Below, one piece after another: positions 28,324 to 38,813 of a stretch of DNA of 64,000 bases; position 1 is the stretch's first letter; every line of letters starts with the position of its first letter. The translations under genes were made by a program, and so were the position numbers. Origin of the DNA: Lachnospiraceae bacterium (GTDB taxonomy: Bacteria > Bacillota > Clostridia > Lachnospirales > Lachnospiraceae); NCBI GenBank assembly GCA_021628825.1, contig JAJXRY010000002.1, forward strand, positions 310,001 through 374,000, read 5' to 3'. The notes beneath the pieces were generated by a model. The model had not been told where the DNA came from, searched no databases, and saw only the letters and a program-made list of their open reading frames with translations.

Positions 28324-29319
28324 ATGAAGAAACAGTTATTAGCAGCAATTCTTTCCGCAACCATGATTTTAGGACTTACCGCGTGCGGTGGTACTTCCAA
28401 TGTTACCTATACGATTGGTATTTCCCAGTTCGCAGAGCATGGTTCCTTAGACAACTGCCGTGAAGGATTCCTGGCAGGACTTGAGGAAGAGGGTATTGTA
28501 GAAGGTACAAACCTCACCGTTTTATTTGATAATGCACAGGCTGATACCGGAACAGCAAGCACCATTTCCGATAATTATGTTTCCAAGAAAGTAAACTTAA
28601 TCTGTGCTATTGCAACACCGAGTGCAATGAGCGCTTATAACTCCACCATGAATACTGACATCCCGGTAATTTATACTGCAGTATCTGATCCGGTTGGTGC
28701 AGGTCTTGCAAACGAAGATGGCAGCCCGGTTGGTAATATTACCGGTACCTCTGATGCACTTGCAGTTGATGCACAGCTTAAGATGATCCGTGAAATTCTT
28801 CCGGATGCAAAGAAGATCGGTATTCTGTATACAACAAGTGAAGCTAACTCCGTAAGTACGATTGAACAGTATAAAGAAGCTGCAGGAAGCTATGGATTTG
28901 AAATCGTGGATTCCGGTATCAATACTATCGCCGATGTCGATCTTGCAGCAGCAGACCTGGTAACAAAGGTAGACTGCATTACAAACCTCACCGATAACAC
29001 GGTTGTATCTGCTCTTCAGACCGTAATTGCAAAAGCAACCGATGCCGGTATTCCGGTATTTGGATCTGAAGTAGAGCAGGTAAAAGCAGGCTGTGTTGCT
29101 TCCATGGGTCTTGAGTATTTTGAATTAGGAAAGCAGACCGGACATATGGCAGCAAAGGTATTAAAGGGTGAGGCAAAGGCATCTGAAATGAATTACGAAG
29201 TAATCAGCGAGCCAAGCCTTTATGTCAATACGGCTGCAGCAGATAAAGTAAGCCTTGCTTTAGATGATGACTTCGTAGCATCTGCTTATGAGAAGTTTGA
29301 TGAAATTATTGTAGAGTAA
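28324..29319 (+). CDS. trpX: Tryptophan ABC transporter substrate-binding lipoprotein
   Basis: A 331-residue lipoprotein (lipobox ILGLTACG) of the COG2984 type I binding-protein family. Motifs include IGISQFAEHGSLDNCREGF at the N terminus, IATPSAMSAYN, and DAKKIGILYTTSEANS. The T-box with a Trp specifier directly upstream identifies tryptophan as the likely substrate. It is followed by permease and ATPase genes of COG4120 and COG1101, the predicted TrpXYZ set. Intact. Confidence 0.88.
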   Translation: MKKQLLAAILSATMILGLTACGGTSNVTYTIGISQFAEHGSLDNCREGFLAGLEEEGIVEGTNLTVLFDNAQADTGTASTISDNYVSKKVNLICAIATPSAMSAYNSTMNTDIPVIYTAVSDPVGAGLANEDGSPVGNITGTSDALAVDAQLKMIREILPDAKKIGILYTTSEANSVSTIEQYKEAAGSYGFEIVDSGINTIADVDLAAADLVTKVDCITNLTDNTVVSALQTVIAKATDAGIPVFGSEVEQVKAGCVASMGLEYFELGKQTGHMAAKVLKGEAKASEMNYEVISEPSLYVNTAAADKVSLALDDDFVASAYEKFDEIIVE

Positions 29320-29407
29320 TCACGGTCTGTTATGGTATGATTTTCTTATTACTTAGAATGATCATAGAGTAATGAGCGAATACAGATTGTTTTTGGGAGG
29401 AAGAAAC

Positions 29408-30337
29408 GTGTCGTTATTATTAAGTGTATTTGAACAGGGTATGATTTACGCCATCATGGCGTTGGGTGTTTATATCACCTATAAGATACTGGATTTCCCG
29501 GATCTGACGGTAGATGGGAGCTTTCCGATGGGAGCAGCGATTACCTGTATCCTGATTTCCAAAGGAATGAATCCGCTGCTTACACTTCCCATCAGCTTTG
29601 CAGCAGGTGTTCTTGTTGGAATCCTGACAGGTGTGATCCATGTAAAGCTGAAGGTAAGGGATCTGCTTTCCGGTATCATTATGATGACTGCCCTTTATAC
29701 GGTGAACTTAAGGATAGCGGGACGTGCCAATCTTCCCATTTATACCAATGAGACCATTTTTGACAATGGCCTTGTGAACAGGATTTTCCCGGAAGCAATG
29801 CGGCCGTATCAGACCGTTATAATCATTCTTATTTTTACCCTGATTGTAAAGTATCTGTTGGATGCTTACCTTCATACGAAGTCGGGATTCCTGCTTCGTG
29901 CCGTAGGAGATAATGATATGATTGTTACTTCCCTCGGTGTAGACAAGGGACTTGTAAAGATTGTCGGACTTGCGATTGCGAACGGACTGGTTTCCCTTGG
30001 TGGATGTGTCTACGCACAGCAGCAGCGTTATTTTGATGTTTCCATGGGAACCGGAACCGTAGTCATCGGTCTGGCAAGTGTAATCATCGGAACAAGCTTA
30101 TTTAAGAAGATTACCTTTATGCGGGTAACCAGCAGTGTTGTGATTGGTTCCATCATTTATAAGGGATGTGTCGCTTTAGCGTTACGCCTTGGACTCCCTT
30201 CTACCGATTTGAAGCTGATTACCGCAGTATTATTCCTTGTGATCCTTGTAGTCAGCATGGATCGCAACAAAAGCGCGAAGATTAAAGAAACCGCAGATAG
30301 TAAAGAGAAGACTGCACAGGGAGGTACGGAAGCATGA
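29408..30337 (+). CDS. trpY: Tryptophan ABC transporter permease
   Basis: About 309 residues and hydrophobic throughout, COG4120-type permease of the branched-chain amino-acid permease superfamily (FPDLTVDGSFPMGAAIT is the characteristic segment). I prefer GTG 29408, preceded by GGGAGG at seven bases, over ATG 29372, which lacks a ribosome site. The product forms the membrane channel with TrpX and TrpZ. Four-base overlap with trpZ. Confidence 0.85.
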   Translation: MSLLLSVFEQGMIYAIMALGVYITYKILDFPDLTVDGSFPMGAAITCILISKGMNPLLTLPISFAAGVLVGILTGVIHVKLKVRDLLSGIIMMTALYTVNLRIAGRANLPIYTNETIFDNGLVNRIFPEAMRPYQTVIIILIFTLIVKYLLDAYLHTKSGFLLRAVGDNDMIVTSLGVDKGLVKIVGLAIANGLVSLGGCVYAQQQRYFDVSMGTGTVVIGLASVIIGTSLFKKITFMRVTSSVVIGSIIYKGCVALALRLGLPSTDLKLITAVLFLVILVVSMDRNKSAKIKETADSKEKTAQGGTEA

Positions 30338-31107
30338 TTGAGTTAAAGAATATTCATAAATATTATAATCCGGGCTTCGTAAATGAACTTTGCCTGTTCC
30401 AGAATTTTTCCCTTGAAATTCCGGATGGGGATTTTGTAGCAGTAGTCGGAAGTAACGGCTCCGGTAAAACTTCCCTGCTCAATATTATCTGTGGAACGAT
30501 ACCGATTGATTCCGGAGATATTGTAGTAAATGGAACTTCTATCGTTGGGAAAAGGGATTTCCTGCGTCACAGAAGCATCGGCCGGGTATATCAGGATCCG
30601 TCAAAGGGTACCTGTCCTTCCATGACCATACTGGAAAATCTGTCGCTTGCTGACAATAAGGGAAAGCCCTATAACCTTGGAAAAGGGGTAAACAAAGCAA
30701 AGATTGAACAATATAAGGAGCTTTTAAGGAAGCTGAATCTTGGATTGGAGGATAAGCTGTATACACAGGTAGGATCCTTATCCGGTGGACAGCGTCAGGC
30801 ACTTGCCTTACTCATGTCGACGATGACGCCGATTGAGTTCCTGATTCTGGATGAGCATACGGCAGCACTTGATCCGAAGACCGCAGACCTCATTATGGAG
30901 CTTACCGACCAGATCGTGAAGGAAAAGAAGGTTACGACCATTATGGTTACCCACAACCTCCGTTATGCGGTGGAATACGGAAACCGCCTCATCATGATGC
31001 ATCAGGGAGAGGCGATTATTGATAAGTCCGGTGAGGATAAGAAGGCACTTTCCACAGAGGATATTATGAGTACGTTTAACAGGATCAGCGTAGAGTGTGG
31101 TAATTAA
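30334..31107 (+). CDS. trpZ: Tryptophan ABC transporter ATP-binding protein
   Basis: 257 residues, a single ABC ATPase. Walker A GSNGSGKTS, signature SLSGGQRQAL, Walker B FLILDEHTAALD. The Glu-His after the Walker B Asp (DEH rather than DEP) is typical of COG1101. Last gene of the T-box operon; a bidirectional terminator follows. Confidence 0.88.
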   Translation: MIELKNIHKYYNPGFVNELCLFQNFSLEIPDGDFVAVVGSNGSGKTSLLNIICGTIPIDSGDIVVNGTSIVGKRDFLRHRSIGRVYQDPSKGTCPSMTILENLSLADNKGKPYNLGKGVNKAKIEQYKELLRKLNLGLEDKLYTQVGSLSGGQRQALALLMSTMTPIEFLILDEHTAALDPKTADLIMELTDQIVKEKKVTTIMVTHNLRYAVEYGNRLIMMHQGEAIIDKSGEDKKALSTEDIMSTFNRISVECGN

Positions 31108-31120
31108 CAGTTTCGACTAT

Positions 31121-31173
31121 AAAAAGCAGGATATATCTGTGTGTCTGTACACAAAGATGTATCCTGCTTTTTT
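31121..31173. terminator. Bidirectional terminator
   Basis: AAAAAGCAGGATA and its near complement TATCCTGCTTTTT, with A and T runs on opposite sides, end trpZ and the convergent ABC exporter. Confidence 0.8.
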
Positions 31174-31211
31174 GTGACTGAATAGCTACGATTTTTATGA
31201 ACGGGGCAGAG

Positions 31212-32998
31212 CTATTTCCTGAATTGCATATTATATAATTCCGCATAGATCCCGTTCTTTGCAAGCAGTTCCTCATGGTTTCCGCTTTCTGCGATGCCAT
31301 TTTCCGTAAGAACAAGAATGCGTTCTGCATTCCGGATGGTAGATAATCGATGGGCAATAACCAGAGTGGTACGGTTCTTTGCGAGCTTTTCCAGGGATTC
31401 CTGTACTACTTTTTCACTTTCATTATCGAGTGCAGAAGTGGCTTCATCAAAAATAAGAATCGGGGGATTCTTTAAGAAAACCCTGGCAATGGACAGACGC
31501 TGCTTCTGCCCGCCGGAAAGCTTGATTCCACGCTGGCCGATATAGGTATCATATCCGTCCGGAAGGTTCATAATAAACTCATGGGCATTGGCATTACGGG
31601 CAGCCAGGACAATTTCTTCATCCGAAGCGTCCGGACGTCCATAACGGATATTATCCATTACTGTACCGGCAAAGAGGTATACATCCTGCTGGACAATACC
31701 AATATTATTACGAAGGCTTCGCATTGTGAAATCACGGACATCCCGTCCGTCAATCAGAATCTGGCCTTCCGTAACCTCATAAAACCGGGGAATTAAGCTG
31801 CATAAGGTGGATTTCCCGACACCCGAGGTACCGACAAGTGCAATGTATTCGCCTTCTTTGATGTGAAGGTTAATATGGGAAAGAACAGCTTCAGTGGTAT
31901 CCTCATATTGAAAGCTGACATTTTGAAAGGTAATATCACCCTTTGCGTTTTTTAATTCAATGGCCTTCGGACGATCCACAATATCCGGGCAAACGTTAAG
32001 TATTTCAAGGAATCTGGTATATCCGGAGGCACCATTCTGGAACTGTTCGGTAAAGCTGATGAGCTTTTTAATCGGTTCTGTAAAGTTGTTAATATAAAGC
32101 AGGAACGTAATCAGATCCGTAACGGAAATGATGGATCTGGTAATAAAGAAAGCACCGGATGCAATTACAATGACATTAATAAGCGTGGTAAAAGCACCAA
32201 GTCCGGAATTATAAAGTCCCATATAACGGTAGCTTTCTTTTTTACTTTCCACAAAGCGGTCGTTTCCCTTTTTAAACTTTGAAAGCTCAATATCTTCATT
32301 GGCAAAGGACTTTACAACACGGATTCCTGACAGATTATCTTCAATCTGTGCGTTGATATCTGCGATACGTGCACGATTCTTTACGAAGGCCTTTTTTTCA
32401 TTTTAATATTGAAATAAAAGGCGTAAAGAAGCATAATAGGTACAATGGCAAATGCAATCAATGCAAGCTGCCAGTGAATGGATAAGAGAATACTGAAGGA
32501 ACCAATCAGCTTAATGATGGAAATAACAATATCTTCAGGGCCATGATGATAAAGCTCGCTGATTTCAAATAAATCATTGGTAACACGGCTCATGAGCTGC
32601 CCGACCTTCTGGTTATCAAAAGAAACTGAAGGACAGCTTCTGATAATGGGAGAAGATTTCGTTTCGCATGTCATATTCCATTTTGGCGCCCATGATGTGG
32701 CCATAATAAGCAATGAAATAATTGCAGTAAAATTCAAGAGCAATCAGTCCCAGCATTAATAAAGACAGCTTCAGAATGAGCTGCAGGGCTTCATCTGCAG
32801 TCCGGTAGATGACATCACTTGTAATATACCGTATAATAAGGGGCAATATGAGTGTAACGCCTGCACCGATGCAGGCAAACAGCATATCGGAGAAGAAAAG
32901 CTTCTTATATGGCTTATAATAAGAAAAAGAATTTCTTCCAAAAATATATTTTTTTACTGATAGAATTTGTAGTCTGGTTTGTATTTGTAGTTTTTCAT
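31212..32998 (-). CDS. ABC exporter, fused membrane and ATPase domains, frameshifted in sequence
   Basis: About 590 residues. Six-helix type I exporter domain followed by the ATPase: Walker A GTSGVGKST, signature KLSGGQKQRLSIAR, Walker B ILIFDEATSALD. Reconstructing from ATG 32998 and reducing the 5- and 7-base runs gives KNIFWKKFFSYYKPYKKLFF leading into the first helix. Further breaks lie near 32616 and the 7-T run at 32391. Such half-transporters dimerise and export lipids, peptides or drugs; the substrate is unknown. It has no adjacent partner, so is probably a homodimer. Divergent from the exonuclease gene. Confidence 0.83.
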
Positions 32999-33062
32999 AA
33001 GAGTTAGTCTAGCATAGAAGAAAATGGAAATCAATGCTGGTTAAGAATGATAAGGGGAATCT

Positions 33063-34003
33063 ATGAATTATATTGTACTTGATTTAGAATGGAATCAGAG
33101 TAATACCGGTGATGAAGAGGAAGTAAAGCAGATTCCATTTGAAATCATTGACTTTGGAGCAATTAAACTGAATAATGAGGATGAAATGATTGATGAATTC
33201 AATCAGCTTGTGAAGCCGCAGGTTTATCAGCATATGCACCACATCACCAGCAGGATTATTCATCTTCACATGAAGGATCTGCAAAAGGGACGTCCTTTTC
33301 CGGAGGTCATGCAGGAGTTCCTTGACTGGTGCGGAGAAGATTATATTTTCTGTACCTGGGGACCATTGGATCTGTTTGAGTTGCAGCGGAATATGAAATA
33401 TTATCATATGGATCCGTTCGCTTCTGCACCGATCCGTTTCTTAGATGTACAGAAGCTGTTCAGCATCCAGTATGAGGATCGTAAGCTGCGCCGGAGTCTG
33501 GAATTTGCGATTGATTTTCTTCATATTGAGAAGGATATTCCGTTTCACCGTGCGTTCAGTGATGCATATTATACCGCCAGAATACTTGCGAAAATTGATC
33601 CGGAAGTCCGGGCAAATTATTCGTTTGACACTTATATTCTTCCGAAAACCCATGAGGAAGAGATTCATGTGCTTTTCCCGGATTATATGAAGTATATTTC
33701 CAGAGAATTCGGGGGATAAGCAGGAGGCTCTGGCTGATCATGAGGTTATCAGCACGAAATGCTATCTTTGTCATAAGAACCTGCGAAAGAAAAATCCGTT
33801 GGTTTACACCGAACGGGAAGCATTATTACAGCGTTTCCGAATGTCCGGTGCATGGTCTGATGAAGTCCAAAATCCGGATCCGTAAATCGGAGGATGATAA
33901 GATATATGTAGTGAAGACTTCGAAGTTCATTACGAGCGAAGAAAGCGATCAGCTTGTGGAGAAGAGAGAAACTGCAAAGGAACATCATAAGAAGAGTAAG
34001 TAA
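33063..34003 (+). CDS. DEDDh 3'-5' exonuclease with C-terminal Cys-rich segment, frameshifted in sequence
   Basis: About 312 residues. Residues 1-190 form an RNase T/DnaQ-like exonuclease: MNYIVLDLEWNQ carries the first Asp and Glu, CTWGPLDLFEL the second Asp region, and FHRAFSDAYYTARIL the His and last Asp. Proteins of this type (KapD-like) trim RNA or DNA ends. Two breaks, at GGGGG 33713 and AAAAA 33788, are each repaired by one base and join a C-terminal part with CYLCHKNL and CPVHG, which looks like a small metal-binding module. The role of that module is unknown. Confidence 0.78.
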
Positions 34004-34013
34004 AAGTTAAAAC

Positions 34014-34044
34014 AAAGAGGACCTAGAAATGAGGCCCTCTTTTT
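34014..34044. terminator. Convergent terminator
   Basis: AAAGAGG and CCTCTTT arms separated by an imperfect inner stem, with A and T runs, between the exonuclease and carboxypeptidase genes. It overlaps the last codons of the latter. Confidence 0.7.
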
Positions 34045-35447
34045 GATTTCCGCGTACGCCGCCTGTAATGCTTTCGCCTCATATCATCAAACAGGTTGTA
34101 ATTGATAAACACGGAATGAATCAGGCTGATGAGGATTGCAAGCAGAGCAAGTCCGAGAATCCAGATGATCAGATAAAATACATTAATAATGACGGTCTTT
34201 CTGAGAAGTTCTACCGGACACAGCGGGAAAAAAATCCGCTTTACAGGTGCGCCCGTATACCCTTCTGTGTTAAGTAAATTTACCGTGCCTGATCCCAAAT
34301 AAGCACCGTGATAGCTATAATAAATTATGGCAATCTCCTGGTCGTTATCCGTATCATAAGAGACTTCAGAATCAAGGTCTGCAAAGGTGATCGTTTTTGG
34401 CATAATCAGATAGCTGTTTTCATTTAATCCAAGAAGCTGTGCGGAATTTCCTAAAATATCCGTGGAATTATGAAAGAAGCTTGAACTTTTAATCGAGTAC
34501 TTTGTTTCATTCTCTGCGATATTTACAGGGGCAAAATTCGTAAATCCATAATCAAAGAGCTTCACTGTATCATAAAACTGATTCGGTGATTCTTCCTTTA
34601 AAATCACGCAGATCAGACGCATATCGTTTCTTTCCGCACAGGTGACAAGGGTCTGTCTGGCCTGTTCGGTATAGCCGGTTTTACCGCCTTTAATTCCTTC
34701 ATACGCAATTTCTCCGGAAATGAGCTGGTGTTTGTTACGGATATAAAAATCATCCGGCTGGGTTGCAGTTGCTTCGAAATGATAATTGCCGGTATTTCCG
34801 ATTTTTGGCAAGCTGCTCATTCTGGAAGAAGGCTTTGGCAATGAGGGCCAAATCATGTGCGGTGGTGTAGTGGTTTTCGTTATGAAGTCCGTGTGGATTT
34901 ACAAAGTGGGAATTGGTACAGCCCAGTTCTGCTGCTTTTTCATTCATCATATCGGCAAAAGCATCGATCGAGCCTGCAACATGTTCCGCAACCGCATTTG
35001 CAACCTCGTTTGCGGATCCAACAAGAATTCCATACAGACATTCGCGTAACGTCATGGACTGTCCCGGATCAATACCGATGTTGGAGCTTCCGGATTCAAG
35101 GCTGAATACGGCATCGTGCGAAAAGGTAATGACCTCGTCCATGGAGCAGTTCTCAACAGCGATCAGGCAGGTGAGAATCTTGGTGGTACTTGCAGGATAC
35201 AGCTTCTCGTCCATATTTTTTTGGCATAAAGAACTGTACCGGTGTTGGCTTCTAACAGATAGGCTGCCTCTGCACCAAGATCCGGACCGGTTGGCCAGTT
35301 GGCGATTTCGTTGGTCTGAACCGGAAGGGATTTGCGCGCTTCCGCTTCCTCGTTATAATCGGCAGAGGCAGAAGGGGCAGCCAGAGCCGTCGCAGAATAT
35401 GAAATTAACAATCCAAGCACAAGCAGGAAAGTAAGAAAACGTTTCAT
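34023..35447 (-). CDS. D-alanyl-D-alanine carboxypeptidase, frameshifted in sequence
   Basis: About 473 residues. A penicillin-binding protein that removes the terminal D-Ala from peptidoglycan pentapeptides outside the membrane. A signal peptide (FLTFLLVLGLLISYSATALA), catalytic SxxK in YPASTTKIL, SxN in LVGSANEVAN and KTG in IKGGKTGYTEQAR give the peptidase S11 set. A C-terminal helix (VIINVFYLIIWILGLALLAI) anchors it. Breaks at the 7-T (35216) and 5-T (34800) runs are repaired by removing two and one bases. Confidence 0.9.
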
Positions 35448-35597
35448 TCAAAAAAACTCCTCGTAAATAGAAATTGCTCCGCAACAGAATTATTGCTTTT
35501 TTTATCATACATCATTTCCGGATTTATATGAAGCTCTTATTTTTTTCAGGTGTAAAAAAATTTTTGTAAAAAGTTACCTATTATATGTGATTACTGC

Positions 35598-35626
35598 TTG
35601 ACAAAAGACAGTCAATATATGTTAGA
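35598..35626 (+). promoter_or_regulatory. Possible promoter of the transporter leader
   Basis: TTGACA at 35598-35603 is a perfect -35 box; the best -10 at the right distance is weak (GTTAGA, 17-base spacer). The -35 is the convincing part. Confidence 0.4.
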
Positions 35627-35679
35627 AAAGATAAGTCTTAACAAGATATTAAAAATTTATTAAGAAAAACATAAAGACA

Positions 35680-35729
35680 ACCACTTACCATGAACGAAGA
35701 AGTTTATGGCAACGGAGTGGTATTTTTTT
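35680..35729 (+). terminator. Strong two-part hairpin and T run in the transporter leader
   Basis: Outer arms ACCACT (35680-35685) / AGTGGT (35716-35721) and inner arms CCATGAAC / GTTTATGG close a 6-base loop, followed by seven Ts. It lies 22 bases before the transporter ATG, inside its own leader, so it probably attenuates the gene. Confidence 0.6.
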
Positions 35730-35751
35730 ATGTAAAGAAGGAGGAGTAAAA

Positions 35752-37102
35752 ATGGCTCAGATATTAGCAGTAATCATCTTTGTGGCAATGTTTGCACTGA
35801 TCGTGACAGAAAAGATCGAGCGTCACATCGTAACACTGGTATGTGGTCTTCTGGTGCTGGTTCTTGTATTTGGATTAGTAATGCACAGTCCGGCGGCAAT
35901 TTGGGAGACACTGAATCTTCGTGCGATTTTTACATTAAGTTTCTGGTATCCGGCAGGACAGGGTGGCGAGGCCTCTGCAGGAATCAACTGGGAAACCATT
36001 ATCTTCATCGCCGGCATGATGATCATGGTAGAAGGAATGGGAAATGCAGGATTCTTCCGCTGGTTATGCATGCGGATTGCAAAGGCTGTTAAGTATAAGA
36101 CCATTCCGATCTTCATTACATTTATGTTAATGGCAAGCTTCCTGTCCATGTTTATTGACAGTATTACCGTTATTCTGTTCCTGGCAGCAGTTACCGTAGA
36201 GCTTGCACAGCTGTTGAAATTCAATCCGGTTCCGATTATCCTGTCAGAGATTTTTTTGTGCAAATTTAGGTGGATCCGCAACAATGTGTGGAGATCCCCC
36301 AAATATTATTATCGGAACCTCCCTGGGATATTCTTTTTGCAGACTTTATTACACATACCGGACTCATTGCCGGCGTATGCTTAATATTATCTCTGATTTA
36401 CTTTTTATGCGATTTTTCCACAAACAGCTTGTACAGAAGGAAACACTTGACATTGCAAGCTTTCCGGAGCCGAAGGAAGCCATCACAAGCAAGAGTAAAT
36501 TTACTATCAGCTGCATCATTTTTGCATGTGCGGTTGTTATGCTGATTACTCATGCACAGACAGGCTTAAGTGTTGCATTTATTGGCTTATTTATTGCAAT
36601 TGTAACCTTGATTACTTCCGGAAAAGACAGTATGATGTTATTAAAGAAGGTAGATTACAAAACGCTGTTATTCTTCGTTGGACTATTCGTTGTAGTAGGT
36701 GGTCTGGAACAGACCGGAATCCTGCAGATTATTGCAGAGTTTATTGGAAACATCAGTGGTGGTAATATCAAACTGATGATTGCAATTATTATCTGGGTTT
36801 CTGCTTTTGCAAGCGCTTTTATTGACAATATTCCTTTTGCGGCTACCATGATCCCGGTTATCCGGAGTCTTGCAGCAATGGAAGGTGTGGACTTATCTAC
36901 CCTTGCATGGGCATTGTCCATGGGTACAGACATTGGTGGAAGCGGAACACCGATTGGCGCATCTGCGAACGTTGTAGGTACCGCTGTGGCAGCAAAGGAA
37001 GGTTATCCGATTGGATGGGGCAAGTATTGTAAGGCCATGGCACCTGCCACAATTATGGTAGTTTTCGTTTCCATGATTATCATTTTTGTAAGATATCTGT
37101 AA
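35752..37102 (+). CDS. ArsB/NhaD-family ion transporter, frameshifted in sequence
   Basis: About 447 residues, about 11-12 membrane helices, ion-transporter superfamily (ArsB, NhaD, P-protein). The two inverted repeats each carry the family helix-break: NLGGSATMCGDPPNIIIG in the first half and TDIGGSGTPIGASANVVG in the second. Substrates in this family range from arsenite to sodium/proton exchange and dicarboxylates; context does not decide. Breaks at the 7-T run 36251 and 5-T runs near 36343, 36403 and 36414 are consistent with the same overcalling pattern. Leader attenuator upstream. Followed by the kinase-like gene after 27 bases. Confidence 0.78.
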
Positions 37103-37129
37103 ATCAGACAGAACAAGGAGGGATACCGT

Positions 37130-37741
37130 ATGGCAGAACAAATTATTATTGCGATTGGCCGTGAATTCGGAAGCGGCGGACATGAAATCGCTGAGAAGCT
37201 TTCCGAACTTTATGGAATTAAGCTGTATGATAAGAATATCCTGCAGAACATTGCAGAGGCTAAGAATGTTGATGTGGCAAACTATGAGAAATATGATGAA
37301 GTTCCTAAAAAGATGATCTTTTCCAGAACCGTTAAGGGGCTTTCCAATTCCATGGAGGAGAACATTGCACAGCTGCAGTTCCGTTATCTGGAAGACAAGG
37401 CAAACGCCGGAGAGTCTTTCGTTGTTGTCGGACGTTGTGCAGAAACCATGCTGAAGTATCATCCGGCACTGGTATCCATCTTCGTATTGAGCGACTGGGA
37501 AGCGAAGGTAGAGCGTATTATGAGGATCTACGAACTTACCAGGGAAGAAGCTGAAAGCTTTATCTTCCGCAGTGACCGTAAGCGTAAGGATTATCATAAT
37601 TATTACTGCAAGATCAAGTGGGGCGATTCCAGAAACTATGACCTGTGTGTAAACAGCAGCAGGCTTGGTGAGGAAGAGACCGTGCTGATGCTCAAAGAGT
37701 ACATTGACAAGAGAATCGCACACAGGGCTAAGAAATCATGA
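37130..37741 (+). CDS. Cytidylate kinase-like protein
   Basis: 203 residues with P-loop IAIGREFGSGGHEIAEKLS, the AAA_26/cytidylate-kinase-like family common in Clostridia. These proteins are often encoded beside membrane transporters and their substrate is not established. The C-terminal half has an Arg/Lys-rich lid (RSDRKRKDYHNYYC). It starts after AAGGAGG and overlaps trmB by four bases. Intact. Confidence 0.8.
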   Translation: MAEQIIIAIGREFGSGGHEIAEKLSELYGIKLYDKNILQNIAEAKNVDVANYEKYDEVPKKMIFSRTVKGLSNSMEENIAQLQFRYLEDKANAGESFVVVGRCAETMLKYHPALVSIFVLSDWEAKVERIMRIYELTREEAESFIFRSDRKRKDYHNYYCKIKWGDSRNYDLCVNSSRLGEEETVLMLKEYIDKRIAHRAKKS

Positions 37742-38420
37742 GATTAAGAAATATTGCAGGATCCAGGGATGTGATTGCAGAAAGTGAATGGGTAATTCAG
37801 GAGCCCTGTTCTCAAAAAGGGTAAATGGATAGATGTATTCGGAAATGACCATCCAATCCGCATAGAGATTGGTATGGGAAAGGGAAAAATTCCTTCATGA
37901 ACTGGCGATGGAGAATCCTGAGATCAATTACATAGGAATTGAAAAGTATTCCAGTGTCCTGCTCCGTGCCATCCAGAAGATGGAAACAGATCCACTCCCA
38001 AACTTAAGGTTTATCCGCATGGATGCTGAAGAGATCAGTGAAGTATTTGCGGAAGAAGAAATTGACCGGATTTATCTGAACTTTTCGGATCCATGGCCAA
38101 AGGACCGGCATGCGAAACGTCGTCTTCCATCCAGAGAGTTCTTAAAGCGTTATGACACCTTTTTTTAAAGAAGGATGGCATTTTTGGAATTTAAGACGGA
38201 TAACCGGCCACTGTTTGATTTTTGCAGTGGAGGAGCTGCCCTTTGCAGGATGGGAAGCGATCGTGATTACTTATGATCTGCATCATGATGAAGAGCTGGT
38301 GAAGGGGAACATTATGACGGAATATGAAGAGAAATTTTCCGCCATAGGGAACCCGATCTGCAAATATATTATTCATCGTAAAAAAATAATTCTAAAACAA
38401 CCATTGACAATTGCGCCTAA
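37738..38420 (+). CDS. trmB: tRNA (guanine-N7-)-methyltransferase, frameshifted in sequence
   Basis: About 225 residues. Methylates G46 in the variable loop of tRNAs using S-adenosylmethionine. Family motifs: MRLRNI start, PIRIEIGMGKGKFLHELA (SAM-binding), NYIGIEKYSSVLLRA, YLNFSDPWPKDRHAKRRL (catalytic Asp/Trp-Pro-Lys) and LEFKTDNRPLFDF. At least five 5- or 7-base runs (near 37817, 37886, 38160, 38201, 38220) interrupt it; each is corrected by deletion. With the last 7-A run reduced, the stop falls at about 38418-38420. The longer open frame that runs on into the tRNA gene is an artefact. Confidence 0.88.
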
Positions 38421-38442
38421 AAAAAGGTATGATTGTCAATGG
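38401..38442 (+). promoter_or_regulatory. tRNA promoter inside an 11-bp inverted repeat
   Basis: -35 TTGACA 38404-38409 and -10 TATGAT 38428-38433. CCATTGACAAT (38401-38411) is repeated inverted at 38432-38442, so the arms cover parts of both boxes. The 18-base spacer contains a 7-A run that is probably inflated by two, which would make it 16. Confidence 0.6.
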
Positions 38443-38450
38443 TCGTATAA

Positions 38451-38524
<74 letters not shown>

Positions 38525-38533
38525 CTATAATGA

Positions 38534-38566
38534 AACAGCTTCTTCATAAATTATGAAGGAGCTGTT
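38534..38566 (+). terminator. tRNA terminator
   Basis: A 14-bp imperfect stem AACAGCTTCTTCAT / ATGAAGGAGCTGTT with a 5-base loop and a T run. Confidence 0.8.
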
Positions 38567-38577
38567 TTCGTATGTCC

Positions 38578-38625
38578 GCCATGTATATGAGAACATGATC
38601 CAGTGGATCATGTTTGAGTAATGGC
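38578..38625. repeat. Dispersed palindromic repeat (ATGATCC/GGATCAT family), copy 3
   Basis: AACATGATCC and GGATCATGTT arms with a 3-base loop, flanked by GCCATGTATATGAG and TTGAGTAATGGC. The last four bases (GGC) and the first GCC extend the symmetry over almost 48 bases. Confidence 0.75.
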
Positions 38626-38730
38626 ATTATTTACTTGTTAATTGAGATGATTACATTTATAATCAGATCAGGTGCTGCCATATCACGGCAGGCGGTTGCT
38701 ATTGTAAGTCTTGTTTACAAGATTTCACAT

Positions 38731-38813
38731 AAAAAATAACCGCCCTGGCCTTACAAACTAAGCGGTTATTTTTTTAACTGTTTTTTTGAGGGCAACCGTC
38801 TATCGGTAGCACC
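38731..38813. other. Two-hairpin structured intergenic element
   Basis: AAAAATAACCGC / GCGGTTATTTTT form a 12-bp stem (38732-38773) with a T tail. After a second T run comes GAGGGCAACCGTCTATCGGTAGCACC (longer than a single motif: ACCG/CGGT stem within GGCA...TAGCACC). The layout looks conserved rather than random. I recall similar sequence in other Lachnospiraceae but cannot name it. Confidence 0.4.

Noticed and set aside
29372..29407. Earlier trpY start
   Set aside because: The GGGAGG site is downstream of it and correctly spaced for GTG 29408.
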